Source of the DNA: Photorhabdus khanii NC19
GTDB taxonomy: Bacteria; Pseudomonadota; Gammaproteobacteria; Enterobacterales; Enterobacteriaceae
Assembly: GCF_000517265.1 (NCBI RefSeq)
Contig: NZ_AYSJ01000011.1
Location: 1-62,670 of the forward strand
DNA length: 62,670 nucleotides
Direction of reading: 5' to 3'
The position numbers and the translations under genes were made by a program. Numbering within the stretch: the stretch's first letter is position 1; each line of letters opens with the position of its first letter. The notes under the pieces are model-generated. The model had not been told where the DNA came from. It saw only the letters and a program-made list of their open reading frames with translations, and did no database searches. This document shows, piece after piece, positions 45,627 to 54,116 of this stretch.

Positions 45627-46787
45627 TTAATTATCAGTATTTCCTTCACAACTTCCTTCAGTGATTTCAATCAAGGCAGATTTTATTTTTAAAATATCTT
45701 CCGCTGTATGCGACGTATCAAGGCTAACTCGAACAGTACCATCAGGGTAAGTGCCAAATTTTTTATGGGCTAATGGTGCACATTGCAACCCAGGACGTGT
45801 AATAATATTGTATTTGTTCTCGAGTATATAAGAAACTTCTCCGGGATGATAACCTTCCACTGTAAGAAGAATTGTTGGTAAGCCAACATTATGTTTACAG
45901 ATTAGCTTGATTTTATTTAATTGTGATAACTCATCTATAAGAGTGGTACGCAGAGTTTGTAATTGATTTTGAATGTTCTCTATCCCAATTTTTTTTAAAC
46001 GCCTTATAGACGCCAACAATGAAAGTATGCCAATAGTGTTTTGTGTTCCCGATTCATACTTGTATGGTATTCCAGTTGGTTGTGTTGTTAATCTTGATAA
46101 TACACCTGTCCCACCCTGGATTAATTCATTATGAGAAAATCCATTATCAAGAATAAAATATCCCCCAATACCTGATACTCCTCCTAAACTTTTGTGCCCA
46201 CTAAAAACAAAGTAATCAATATTACCTTTCGATAAATCAATTAATTGTGAACCAAAAGATTGTGAACCATCAACTAAAACCATTGCTCCGTATAAATGTG
46301 CCAGTTTTCCTACCTCATCTATATTACAAAATGTACCAATAGTATTCGAGCAACTATGAACTACTAGTAGCTTAGTTTTCTTATTCCTTAATAAAATCTC
46401 CAAATGCGATATATCAATTTCACCATCTGTCACATCGATCAATTGACTACTTACTCCAATATCTTTTAAATGGTTTATGGGTCTAAGTACTGAATTATGT
46501 TCTAAATGGGTAGTAATGACATTATCACCCGGTTTAAGCGTACCTTTTATACATTCATTGAGTGAGTACGTTGCTCCTGAGTTAAAAATGACTGTCCCAT
46601 GACCATTTAATTTCGTTTGTTCGATTAATTCATGTCGGCACTCTTCAATGAGTTCGGTAACCTTTTTAGATTGTTGCGATAAAGATCGCCCTGGAGTTAC
46701 TCCAAGAGTGTCTAAATACATATTTATCATGTCTTTCACTTCTTGTGACTTTGGCCATGAGGTAGAAGCTGCATCTGCATATAACAT
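45627..46787 (-). CDS. Class V aminotransferase, cysteine-desulfurase-like (EF2568 type)
   Basis: 386 aa PLP enzyme. YADAASTSWPKSQEV at the N-terminus, HLEHNSVLRPI near 95, VDGSQSFG near 176 and the PLP lysine in FSGHKSLGGVSGIGG near 202. The C-terminal GLQCAPLAHKKFGTYPDG contains the candidate sulfur-accepting Cys and closely follows the EF2568-type subfamily, as does the WPK...GVTPGRS beginning. May deliver sulfur or remove an amino/sulfur group from a metabolite. Its start shares one base with the HIT stop, so the two are coupled. Confidence 0.85.
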   Translation of the reverse strand: MLYADAASTSWPKSQEVKDMINMYLDTLGVTPGRSLSQQSKKVTELIEECRHELIEQTKLNGHGTVIFNSGATYSLNECIKGTLKPGDNVITTHLEHNSVLRPINHLKDIGVSSQLIDVTDGEIDISHLEILLRNKKTKLLVVHSCSNTIGTFCNIDEVGKLAHLYGAMVLVDGSQSFGSQLIDLSKGNIDYFVFSGHKSLGGVSGIGGYFILDNGFSHNELIQGGTGVLSRLTTQPTGIPYKYESGTQNTIGILSLLASIRRLKKIGIENIQNQLQTLRTTLIDELSQLNKIKLICKHNVGLPTILLTVEGYHPGEVSYILENKYNIITRPGLQCAPLAHKKFGTYPDGTVRVSLDTSHTAEDILKIKSALIEITEGSCEGNTDN

Positions 46788-47443
46788 TATCCAATCTCCA
46801 TATGGTTATTAATATATAATTTGAATTTTTTAGCAGTCGCATTCATCTCCTTTATTCCTTCATTAGCTCTCCAATCGGATCTTTCTGGCATATTTAAACT
46901 ATTTGCCAATACTGTTCTTATCATTCCTCTCTCAATGAAATCTGATTCACCTATCGTAAAAATATATTTATTACCACTATCTTCAACATAGATATAGGGG
47001 CCAGCCTCACCGAACATTTTCAGTTCATCTAATGAGTCTATTGTATGCATTTTAAATTGATTCTTTAATTTATTATGAAGATCAATCTCAGTAGGGAAAC
47101 AACATAAATGTGCATGATAACAGTACTTTTGATTTGGATCCATGACGATACAACCACCAGCTCGCCCATTTTCATAACAAATAGGATGACTTATATTGTA
47201 ATATTCGCGATAAAAATCATTTATTATATTCTTAAACTGTTTCAATTCTTTTATTGCTTCTTCATCGTATATTTCTGCAAAGCACCGATATCCCCCTAAA
47301 TCAGTATTACATTTGTTAGTGGCAATAATTATATAACCTTCAATTATCTGGCCTTTAGGTACAAAAGCATAGAAATATTTTCCTTGTAAAAGTATTTTAT
47401 CTTTTTCAAAGGAAGATTCTGGGTGACAAAAAATACATCCCAT
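46787..47443 (-). CDS. HIT-superfamily nucleotide hydrolase/transferase
   Basis: 218 aa. N-terminal CIFCHPESS has the zinc-type CxxC typical of HIT proteins, and the active-site stretch YCYHAHLCCFPTEID (about residues 107-121) gives H-x-H-x-C: the two first histidines, including the nucleophile, are kept, but the third is a cysteine. HIT enzymes hydrolyse or transfer nucleotidyl groups via a His-NMP intermediate. About 100 residues longer than a minimal HIT domain. Between the 298-aa unknown gene (11 bp upstream) and the class V aminotransferase. Confidence 0.82.
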   Translation of the reverse strand: MGCIFCHPESSFEKDKILLQGKYFYAFVPKGQIIEGYIIIATNKCNTDLGGYRCFAEIYDEEAIKELKQFKNIINDFYREYYNISHPICYENGRAGGCIVMDPNQKYCYHAHLCCFPTEIDLHNKLKNQFKMHTIDSLDELKMFGEAGPYIYVEDSGNKYIFTIGESDFIERGMIRTVLANSLNMPERSDWRANEGIKEMNATAKKFKLYINNHMEIG

Positions 47444-47454
47444 TTTAAACTCCT

Positions 47455-48351
47455 TTATCGTTTGTCGATTTTATTGATAAATATATCTTCATGACATAAA
47501 TTGAAATCTTCTTCGGTATGCCAGGCAATCATCATGCTAAACTTATTTATAATATTATGTTTACTTAGCCTACTTTGTAGTTCAGAATAAATAGGATTTG
47601 GTAAAATTATTCTGCATTTCGTCCTAATAGCAAAACAAGCGTTAATTATAGATATAATTGTACGGGGAGATGTATTTGACAAACCTATCACTTCCACCGT
47701 GGTATCATCAAAACCCAATATCGCTAATTCTTTCCCAACAGTTAACAACTTAATATACTTGTAGCAAGGACACTGCTTTGAGTAAGCGATCCAATCTCTA
47801 TTTACTTCTCTGCCGAAAAAATTGATTTTACTAATATTATCTATTTCATTAAAATCACTCAGGTCTACATCGATTTTGGTAGCTCCTTCTACTATTATTT
47901 CTGTAAAATCAAAAACGTTCACTCTGTCACATATGTATTTTTCGAAAATCTTTGAATAACATTTGATCTTTCTTTCATCTGAGTAACATACCGTCGCATC
48001 CACATCATTACGATGTGTCTGTTTAGCACTTTCTATTATCAAAGTTCGCGATTTTACACATTCATCTATGCCAAAATCGCTAAGCATATTAATGGATACT
48101 TGCCTATGTTTAAGACTAAATTCACACTTTCTTGCTATAACAATTGACAAGTATGTATCGTTTCTTTTAAGCGAAAATGCTTTTATTTCACTAGAGATAT
48201 TATATTTTTTTTCTTTAATATTCTTCCAAATAAAGTAGTCTAAGCTTCCTATATTACGCTTATAAAGATTATTTAACAGGATATAATTATCCTCCGTTAC
48301 GTCCTCGCAGACCAAGATTACTCCATTTTTCCTGTCTTCAATATTCTCCAT
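47455..48351 (-). CDS. Unknown 298-aa protein, first gene of AT-rich cluster
   Basis: 298 aa, soluble, no motif I can name with confidence. The second half (NRDWIAYSKQCPCYKYIKLL, then LAILGFDDTTVEVIGLSN, a helix-rich stretch IISIINACFAIRTKCRIILPN and the ending WHTEEDFNLCHEDIFINKID) has a rhythm reminiscent of a GNAT-type acyltransferase C-terminus, but no acetyl-CoA loop is evident. If it were an acyltransferase, it would complete a GT4 / PIG-L / acyltransferase set; I cannot assert that. It leads the minus-strand cluster. Confidence 0.6.
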   Translation of the reverse strand: MENIEDRKNGVILVCEDVTEDNYILLNNLYKRNIGSLDYFIWKNIKEKKYNISSEIKAFSLKRNDTYLSIVIARKCEFSLKHRQVSINMLSDFGIDECVKSRTLIIESAKQTHRNDVDATVCYSDERKIKCYSKIFEKYICDRVNVFDFTEIIVEGATKIDVDLSDFNEIDNISKINFFGREVNRDWIAYSKQCPCYKYIKLLTVGKELAILGFDDTTVEVIGLSNTSPRTIISIINACFAIRTKCRIILPNPIYSELQSRLSKHNIINKFSMMIAWHTEEDFNLCHEDIFINKIDKR

Positions 48352-48833
48352 TATCTTATCTCGTTATTTTATATTGGCGCTAATTGCCTCTCATTTTCAG
48401 TTTATATTTATTTTCGAGTATATGAACATGAAATATTGTATTTTATGACCTGTATCATGATTTAAAGATTCAGCAGCAGTACAAACCGTAATTCGTTATC
48501 CTGAAAGATTAAATTAAAGTCGCCTTTAATGATATAAGAACACCGGTAAAAATAGGTTCTTTAAAGAAGAATATTTCATAAATTCTATATGGTGTGACTT
48601 TAAATAAAATAATCATATTGACCAGCCATCTGAATTAAACACGATGAACTATTTCTGCATGCCAAATAATATCTATTGTATGTTTAAGGTGATTTTGTCG
48701 GAACTGCTCATAGACAAATCAAGTTCAATACTTTTACACATGAAAGTTCACACCCTCGTACAAGATACCGATTTTTCTTGACTATAGATTTTCACCTATA
48801 TAGCATTTAACCTATATTGAGTAAGGAGTAGTT
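48352..48833. other. AT-rich spacer before the HigBA-like module
   Basis: 482 bp between two divergent units. It should carry the promoter of the seven-gene cluster (minus strand) and that of the toxin-antitoxin pair (plus strand). An AAGGAG ribosome-binding site is at 48823-48828. No gene or strong repeat recognised. Confidence 0.5.
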
Positions 48834-49184
48834 ATATGGGCTATAGAAACGACGGACACCTTTGATGCATGGTTCGATGCTTTGGATGATACCGATAGGG
48901 CCAATATGCTAGCTTCAATAATAGCGCTTCGAGAAAGAGGCCCTATGTTGCCCAGGCCATACGCAGACACTGTGAACGGTTCATGCTACAGCAACATGAA
49001 AGAATTGCGCGTCCAAAGCAAAGGCGACCCGCTCCGAGCATTCTTTGCGTTCGACCCCAAGCGGAGAGGAATTTTGCTTTGCGCTGGTAACAAAACCGGA
49101 GACGAGAAACGGTTTTATCAAACAATGATTCCGATTGCTGATCGTGAGTTCACGGCACATCTGGAAAAGCTAAAAAAGGAGTAA
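48834..49184 (+). CDS. HigB/RelE-like toxin with missing standard start codon
   Basis: The open frame encodes WAIETTDTFDAWFDALDDTD, then ANMLASIIALRERGP and ELRVQSKGDPLRAFFAFDPKR, a HigB/Gp49-type mRNA-interferase toxin of about 116 aa. In the expected start position the in-frame codon is ATA (48834-48836), 5 nt after AAGGAG; the nearby ATG (48836-48838) is in another frame and gives a 9-residue peptide. The first standard in-frame start is TTG at 48882, which would remove the first beta/alpha elements. So the toxin may be weakly made, truncated or dead. Its base composition is GC-richer than its surroundings, suggesting plasmid or other foreign origin. Antitoxin follows by 7 bp. Confidence 0.72.
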   Translation: MWAIETTDTFDAWFDALDDTDRANMLASIIALRERGPMLPRPYADTVNGSCYSNMKELRVQSKGDPLRAFFAFDPKRRGILLCAGNKTGDEKRFYQTMIPIADREFTAHLEKLKKE

Positions 49185-49191
49185 ACATACT

Positions 49192-49494
49192 ATGGCAAGA
49201 ACGCTTGATCAAATATTAGCAAATGAAAAGCCCGAAGTTGTTGCCAATGCACAAGCTGCGGCAACAGAAATGTTATTAAACATCCATCTGGCAGAACTTC
49301 GTGAGCGGGTACAGAAGACCCAAAGCGAAATAGCTCTGGCTCTTGGTATCAAGCAACCCACGGTTTCTGACATGGAGAAGCTTGGCCGCGACTTGAAACT
49401 GTCTTCCCTCAAACGTTACGTTGAGGCAACAGGTAGCAAGCTGCGCCTCGATATCGAGTTGCCCGACGGCACCCACTACGGATTTTCCGTTTAA
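49192..49494 (+). CDS. HigA-like antitoxin (XRE-family HTH)
   Basis: 100 aa with a Cro/C1-type helix-turn-helix (TQSEIALALGIKQPTVSDMEK, about residues 43-63) and the ending LRLDIELPDGTHYGFSV common in HigA antitoxins that follow HigB-type toxins. It should bind and neutralise the upstream toxin and repress the pair. Intact, with a GGAG site 13 bp before the ATG (49177-49180). Toxin-first order supports a HigBA-type module. Confidence 0.88.
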   Translation: MARTLDQILANEKPEVVANAQAAATEMLLNIHLAELRERVQKTQSEIALALGIKQPTVSDMEKLGRDLKLSSLKRYVEATGSKLRLDIELPDGTHYGFSV

Positions 49495-49765
49495 CTACGA
49501 ACGCCCCGGTAACACTCACAGATATATTCAGAATCAATGTCTGCATCGACTTTTTTACGCGCCAGATGATTGTGAGGAACAAGGTCTTCAAATTGAACTC
49601 TTTTCAGAAAGAAAAATTGGGCGAGAGGATTCGTGGCGGCAAGCTCCATTTAGTGAACGGAACTCGATTAAAACAGAGCACCAAGTAAAAAATTGGTACG
49701 TTATCAATAGGTTGAAATGCCCTCCAAAAAGGAGGGCATTTAATTAGCTATGGTACTCTACAGAA
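49495..49765. other. Spacer between higA-like gene and rpoC
   Basis: 271 bp. The right end carries the rpoC terminator. A frame open from about 49494 to 49688 (40 codons from ATG 49566) has no recognised homology and no ribosome-binding site, so I do not call it. This is the right border of the accessory region next to rpoC. Confidence 0.5.
49715..49741. terminator. rpoBC operon terminator
   Basis: AAATGCCCTCC (49715-49725) and GGAGGGCATTT (49731-49741) form a perfect 11-bp stem with an A5/T5 loop about 24 nt past the rpoC stop. It can also stop transcription from the toxin-antitoxin pair. Confidence 0.88.
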
Positions 49766-52700
49766 TTACTTCTTATCGCCACCAAAACCAGCATTCAGCA
49801 GTTCTGCCAGGTTTGCAGTTGCTTCATCTACACTCACTTGTGGTGCTTCAGAAGGCTCATTCAACTGACGACGACGCATACGGTCCTGATGGTAAGCATA
49901 ACCCGTACCGGCTGGGATCAGACGACCTACGATGACGTTCTCTTTCAAGCCACGCAGTTCATCACGTTTACCCGCAACCGCCGCTTCTGTCAGCACGCGG
50001 GTCGTTTCCTGGAACGATGCCGCAGAGATGAAGGATTCAGTCGCCAGAGACGCTTTGGTGATACCTAACAGATCACGTCCATAAATTGCAGGGACTTTAC
50101 CTTCCTGTTCCAGCTTACGGTTTGCCACTTTAACGCGGGCATATTCAACCTGTTCGCCTTCCAGGAATTCGGAACTACCTGCACTTTCGATGGTTGCTTT
50201 ACGCAGCATCTGACGCACGATAACTTCAATGTGTTTATCGTTAATCTTAACCCCTTGCAGGCGGTAAACTTCCTGAACTTCGTTGGTGATGTAACGGGTA
50301 ACCGCATGAACGCCACGCAGACGCAAGATGTCATGTGGAGACTCTGGACCATCGGAGATCACATCACCACGCTCAACAACCTCACCTTCGAATACGTTGA
50401 GCTGACGCCATTTAGGGATCATCTCTTCGTAAGCATCACCACCATCTAATGGGGAGATAACCAGACGGCGTTTACCTTTGGTTTCTTTACCGAAGGAGAC
50501 AATACCACTGACTTCAGCCAGGATTGCAGGTTCTTTCGGACGACGCGCTTCGAACAGGTCAGCAACACGTGGCAGACCACCGGTAATATCTTTCGTACCG
50601 CCGGATTCCTGAGGAATACGCGCTAAGGTATCACCCGCAGAGATGCTGACACCATCGTCTAACTGAACAATTGCTTTGCCTGGCAGGAAATATTGAGCAG
50701 GCATATCAGTACCTGGGATCAATACATCGTCACCCTTGGCATCAACGATTTTCAGTGCCGGACGCAAGTCTTTACCACTACCGGTACGCTCTGCACTATC
50801 CAGAACAACCAGTGAAGACAGACCCGTCAGCTCATCCGTCTGACGGGTAATGGTCTGACCATCTACCATATCGGCGAAACGGATGATACCGGATACTTCA
50901 CTGACTACTGGCATGGTATGTGGATCCCAGTTAGCAACAGTTTCGCCGCCGTTAACTGCTTCGCCATCACCTTTACCCAATACCGCACCGTAAGGCACTT
51001 TATAACTTTCTTTAGTACGGCCAAATTCGTCGATCAAGCACAATTCGGTGTTACGGGAAGTAATCACCAGTTTACCTGCGGAGTTGGTAACGGATTTCGC
51101 GTTAAACAGTTTCAGGCTACCTTTGTTACGAACCTGAATGCTGGATTCCGCTGCTGCACGGGATGCCGCACCACCGATGTGGAACGTACGCATCGTCAGC
51201 TGTGTACCCGGCTCACCAATTGACTGCGCCGCAATAACACCAACAGCTTCGCCTTTATTGATGATGTGTCCGCGAGCAAGGTCACGACCATAACAGTTCG
51301 CACAAACACCAAAGTCAGTTTCACAACTTACAACAGAACGTACTTTAATGCTGTCAACAGAGCTCTCTTCTAACAGATCACACCATTTTTCGTTCAGCAG
51401 GGTGTTACGTGGAACCAGAATGTCAGCAGTACCCGGCTTGAGAACATCTTCTGCCGTTACACGACCCAATACACGCTCACGCAGTGGCTCTTTAACATCA
51501 CCACCTTCAATGACCGGCGTCATCAGAATACCGTCGTGCGTACCACAGTCGTCTTCTGTAACAACCAGATCCTGTGCAACGTCAACCAGACGACGAGTCA
51601 GATAACCAGAGTTCGCCGTTTTCAGTGCGGTATCCGCCAAACCTTTACGGGCACCGTGGGTTGAGATGAAGTACTGGAGTACGTTCAAGCCTTCACGGAA
51701 GTTCGCGGTGATTGGGGTTTCGATAATGGAACCGTCTGGTTTAGCCATCAGGCCACGCATACCTGCCAACTGGCGGATCTGAGCGGCGGAACCACGCGCG
51801 CCAGAGTCAGCCATCATAAAGATGCTGTTGAAGGAGACCTGTTGTTCTTCTTCACCGTTACGGTTAATGACTGTCTCAGTGGACAGGTTTTCCATCATTG
51901 CCTTAGCTACACGCTCGTTTGCTGCGGCCCAGATATCGATAACTTTGTTATAACGTTCGCCAGCAGTTACCAGACCAGACTGGAACTGTTCCTGTATTTC
52001 AGCAACTTCTGCTTCTGCTTCCGTGATGATCCCAGCTTTTTTCTCTGGGATAACCATGTCATCAATACCAACAGATGCACCTGAACGCGCAGCGTAGGCA
52101 AAACCGGTGTACATGATCTGGTCAGCGAAGATAACTGTTGGTTTCAGGCCCATAACACGGTAGCAAGTGTTCAGCATTCTGGAGATAGCTTTTTTACCCA
52201 GTGGTTGGTTAACCAGAGAGTAAGGCAGACCTTTTGGCACGATCATCCACAGAATTGCACGACCAATAGTAGTATCAACCAGACCAGTACTGGTGGTGAT
52301 ATTACCCTCGCCATCTCTCACTTCTTCTGAGATACGAACTTTAACACGAGCATGCAGAGAAGCCAGACCTGCGCGGTATACGCGTTCTGCTTCTTTAGGC
52401 CCGGTCAGCACCATACCTTCGCCTTTAGCGTTAACACAGTCACGGGTCATGTAATACAGACCCAGAACAACGTCCTGAGATGGCACGATGATTGGCTCAC
52501 CACTCGCAGGAGACAGGATGTTGTTAGTAGACATCATCAATGCACGCGCTTCTAACTGGGCTTCCAGTGTCAGCGGTACGTGAACAGCCATCTGGTCACC
52601 ATCGAAGTCGGCGTTATATGCCGCACACACCAATGGGTGCAACTGAATCGCTTTACCTTCGATCAGAACCGGTTCGAATGCCTGAATACCCAAACGGTGA

Positions 52701-53986
52701 AGTGTTGGTGCACGGTTCAGCAGAACCGGGTGTTCACGAATCACTTCATCCAGGATATCCCATACCACCGCCTCTTCACGCTCAACCATCTTTTTGGCTG
52801 CTTTAATCGTCGTCGCTAAACCACGCAGTTCCAGCTTGCCATAGATGAATGGCTTGAACAGTTCCAGCGCCATCTTCTTAGGCAAACCACACTGATGCAG
52901 ACGCAGGTAAGGACCTACGGTGATTACAGAACGGCCTGAGTAGTCAACACGTTTACCCAGCAGGTTCTGACGGAAACGACCCTGTTTACCCTTGATCATG
53001 TCAGCCAGGGATTTCAGAGGACGCTTGTTAGAACCGGTAATGGCACGACCGCGACGACCGTTATCCAACAGGGCATCAACCGCTTCCTGCAACATACGTT
53101 TTTCGTTGCGAACGATGATATCCGGTGCAGCCAGATCCAGCAGGCGTTTCAAACGGTTGTTACGGTTAATAACACGACGATATAGATCGTTCAGATCCGA
53201 CGTTGCAAAACGGCCGCCATCCAATGGAACCAGTGGACGTAAATCAGGCGGCAGAACTGGCAGAACGGTCAGAACCATCCATTCTGGTTTGTTACCGGAC
53301 TGAATAAATGCTTCCAACAGCTTAATACGCTTGGTCAACTTCTTACGTTTAGTTTCAGAGTTAGTTTCATTTAACTCTTCACGCAGAGTTTCACACTCAT
53401 TTTCCAGATCGAGATTTTTCAGCAAAGACTGGATAGCTTCCGCACCCATCTTCGCATCAAATTCATCGCCGAACTCTTCCAGTGCATCCAGGTATTGTTC
53501 TTCTGTCAGGATTTGACTGCGTTCAAGGCTGGTCATACCGCCTTCTACAACCACATAGGATTCGAAGTACAGTACGCGCTCAATATCACGCAGAGGCATA
53601 TCCAGCAATAAACCGATGCGGGATGGCAATGATTTCAGGAACCAAATGTGTGCAGTTGGAGAAGCCAGTTCGATGTGACCCATACGCTCACGACGAACTT
53701 TAGTCTGGGTAACTTCTACGCCACACTTCTCACAAATCACACCACGGTGTTTTAAGCGCTTGTATTTACCACACAAACACTCATAGTCTTTTACCGGTCC
53801 GAAAATACGGGCACAGAAAAGGCCGTCACGCTCAGGTTTGAACGTACGGTAGTTAATAGTTTCCGGCTTTTTCACTTCACCAAATGACCACGAGCGGATC
53901 ATATCTGGTGAGGCCAGAGCAATTTTGATCGCATCAAACTCTTCGGTCTTAGTTTGCGCTTTCAGAAACTTCAATAAGTCTTTCAC
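49766..53986 (-). CDS. rpoC: RNA polymerase subunit beta-prime
   Basis: 1406 aa, starting with GTG ([18 protein letters not shown]) at 53986, as in E. coli. Zinc site 1 [19 protein letters not shown] at about 70-88; catalytic [12 protein letters not shown] near residue 460; zinc site 2 [17 protein letters not shown] near 895; bridge helix and trigger loop conserved ([13 protein letters not shown]). An upstream ATG at 54061 is in the rpoB-rpoC spacer. No unusual insertions or truncation. Confidence 0.98.
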   Translation of the reverse strand: MKDLLKFLKAQTKTEEFDAIKIALASPDMIRSWSFGEVKKPETINYRTFKPERDGLFCARIFGPVKDYECLCGKYKRLKHRGVICEKCGVEVTQTKVRRERMGHIELASPTAHIWFLKSLPSRIGLLLDMPLRDIERVLYFESYVVVEGGMTSLERSQILTEEQYLDALEEFGDEFDAKMGAEAIQSLLKNLDLENECETLREELNETNSETKRKKLTKRIKLLEAFIQSGNKPEWMVLTVLPVLPPDLRPLVPLDGGRFATSDLNDLYRRVINRNNRLKRLLDLAAPDIIVRNEKRMLQEAVDALLDNGRRGRAITGSNKRPLKSLADMIKGKQGRFRQNLLGKRVDYSGRSVITVGPYLRLHQCGLPKKMALELFKPFIYGKLELRGLATTIKAAKKMVEREEAVVWDILDEVIREHPVLLNRAPTLHRLGIQAFEPVLIEGKAIQLHPLVCAAYNADFDGDQMAVHVPLTLEAQLEARALMMSTNNILSPASGEPIIVPSQDVVLGLYYMTRDCVNAKGEGMVLTGPKEAERVYRAGLASLHARVKVRISEEVRDGEGNITTSTGLVDTTIGRAILWMIVPKGLPYSLVNQPLGKKAISRMLNTCYRVMGLKPTVIFADQIMYTGFAYAARSGASVGIDDMVIPEKKAGIITEAEAEVAEIQEQFQSGLVTAGERYNKVIDIWAAANERVAKAMMENLSTETVINRNGEEEQQVSFNSIFMMADSGARGSAAQIRQLAGMRGLMAKPDGSIIETPITANFREGLNVLQYFISTHGARKGLADTALKTANSGYLTRRLVDVAQDLVVTEDDCGTHDGILMTPVIEGGDVKEPLRERVLGRVTAEDVLKPGTADILVPRNTLLNEKWCDLLEESSVDSIKVRSVVSCETDFGVCANCYGRDLARGHIINKGEAVGVIAAQSIGEPGTQLTMRTFHIGGAASRAAAESSIQVRNKGSLKLFNAKSVTNSAGKLVITSRNTELCLIDEFGRTKESYKVPYGAVLGKGDGEAVNGGETVANWDPHTMPVVSEVSGIIRFADMVDGQTITRQTDELTGLSSLVVLDSAERTGSGKDLRPALKIVDAKGDDVLIPGTDMPAQYFLPGKAIVQLDDGVSISAGDTLARIPQESGGTKDITGGLPRVADLFEARRPKEPAILAEVSGIVSFGKETKGKRRLVISPLDGGDAYEEMIPKWRQLNVFEGEVVERGDVISDGPESPHDILRLRGVHAVTRYITNEVQEVYRLQGVKINDKHIEVIVRQMLRKATIESAGSSEFLEGEQVEYARVKVANRKLEQEGKVPAIYGRDLLGITKASLATESFISAASFQETTRVLTEAAVAGKRDELRGLKENVIVGRLIPAGTGYAYHQDRMRRRQLNEPSEAPQVSVDEATANLAELLNAGFGGDKK

Positions 53987-54116
53987 GAAATGGCTCCTGT
54001 CGGAGTTAGACCTGTCAGGAGAACGGCCCATGCCACTCTCCCCTATGACCAGTGCAACCACTGGCTGGTAAACTGCCCGTCATATCCATTCAGGGCAGTA
54101 CCAGCGGGAATACGGT

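Noticed and set aside
42113-48351. O-antigen or capsule locus interpretation of the AT-rich cluster
   Set aside because: No flippase, polymerase, nucleotide-sugar synthesis genes or second glycosyltransferase; the HIT, RyR-like and class V PLP genes do not fit.
49494-49688. Open frame after the HigA-like gene (ends KLHLVNGTRLKQSTK)
   Set aside because: Only 40 codons from its sole ATG, no ribosome-binding site, no known family; could be a relic but not supportable.
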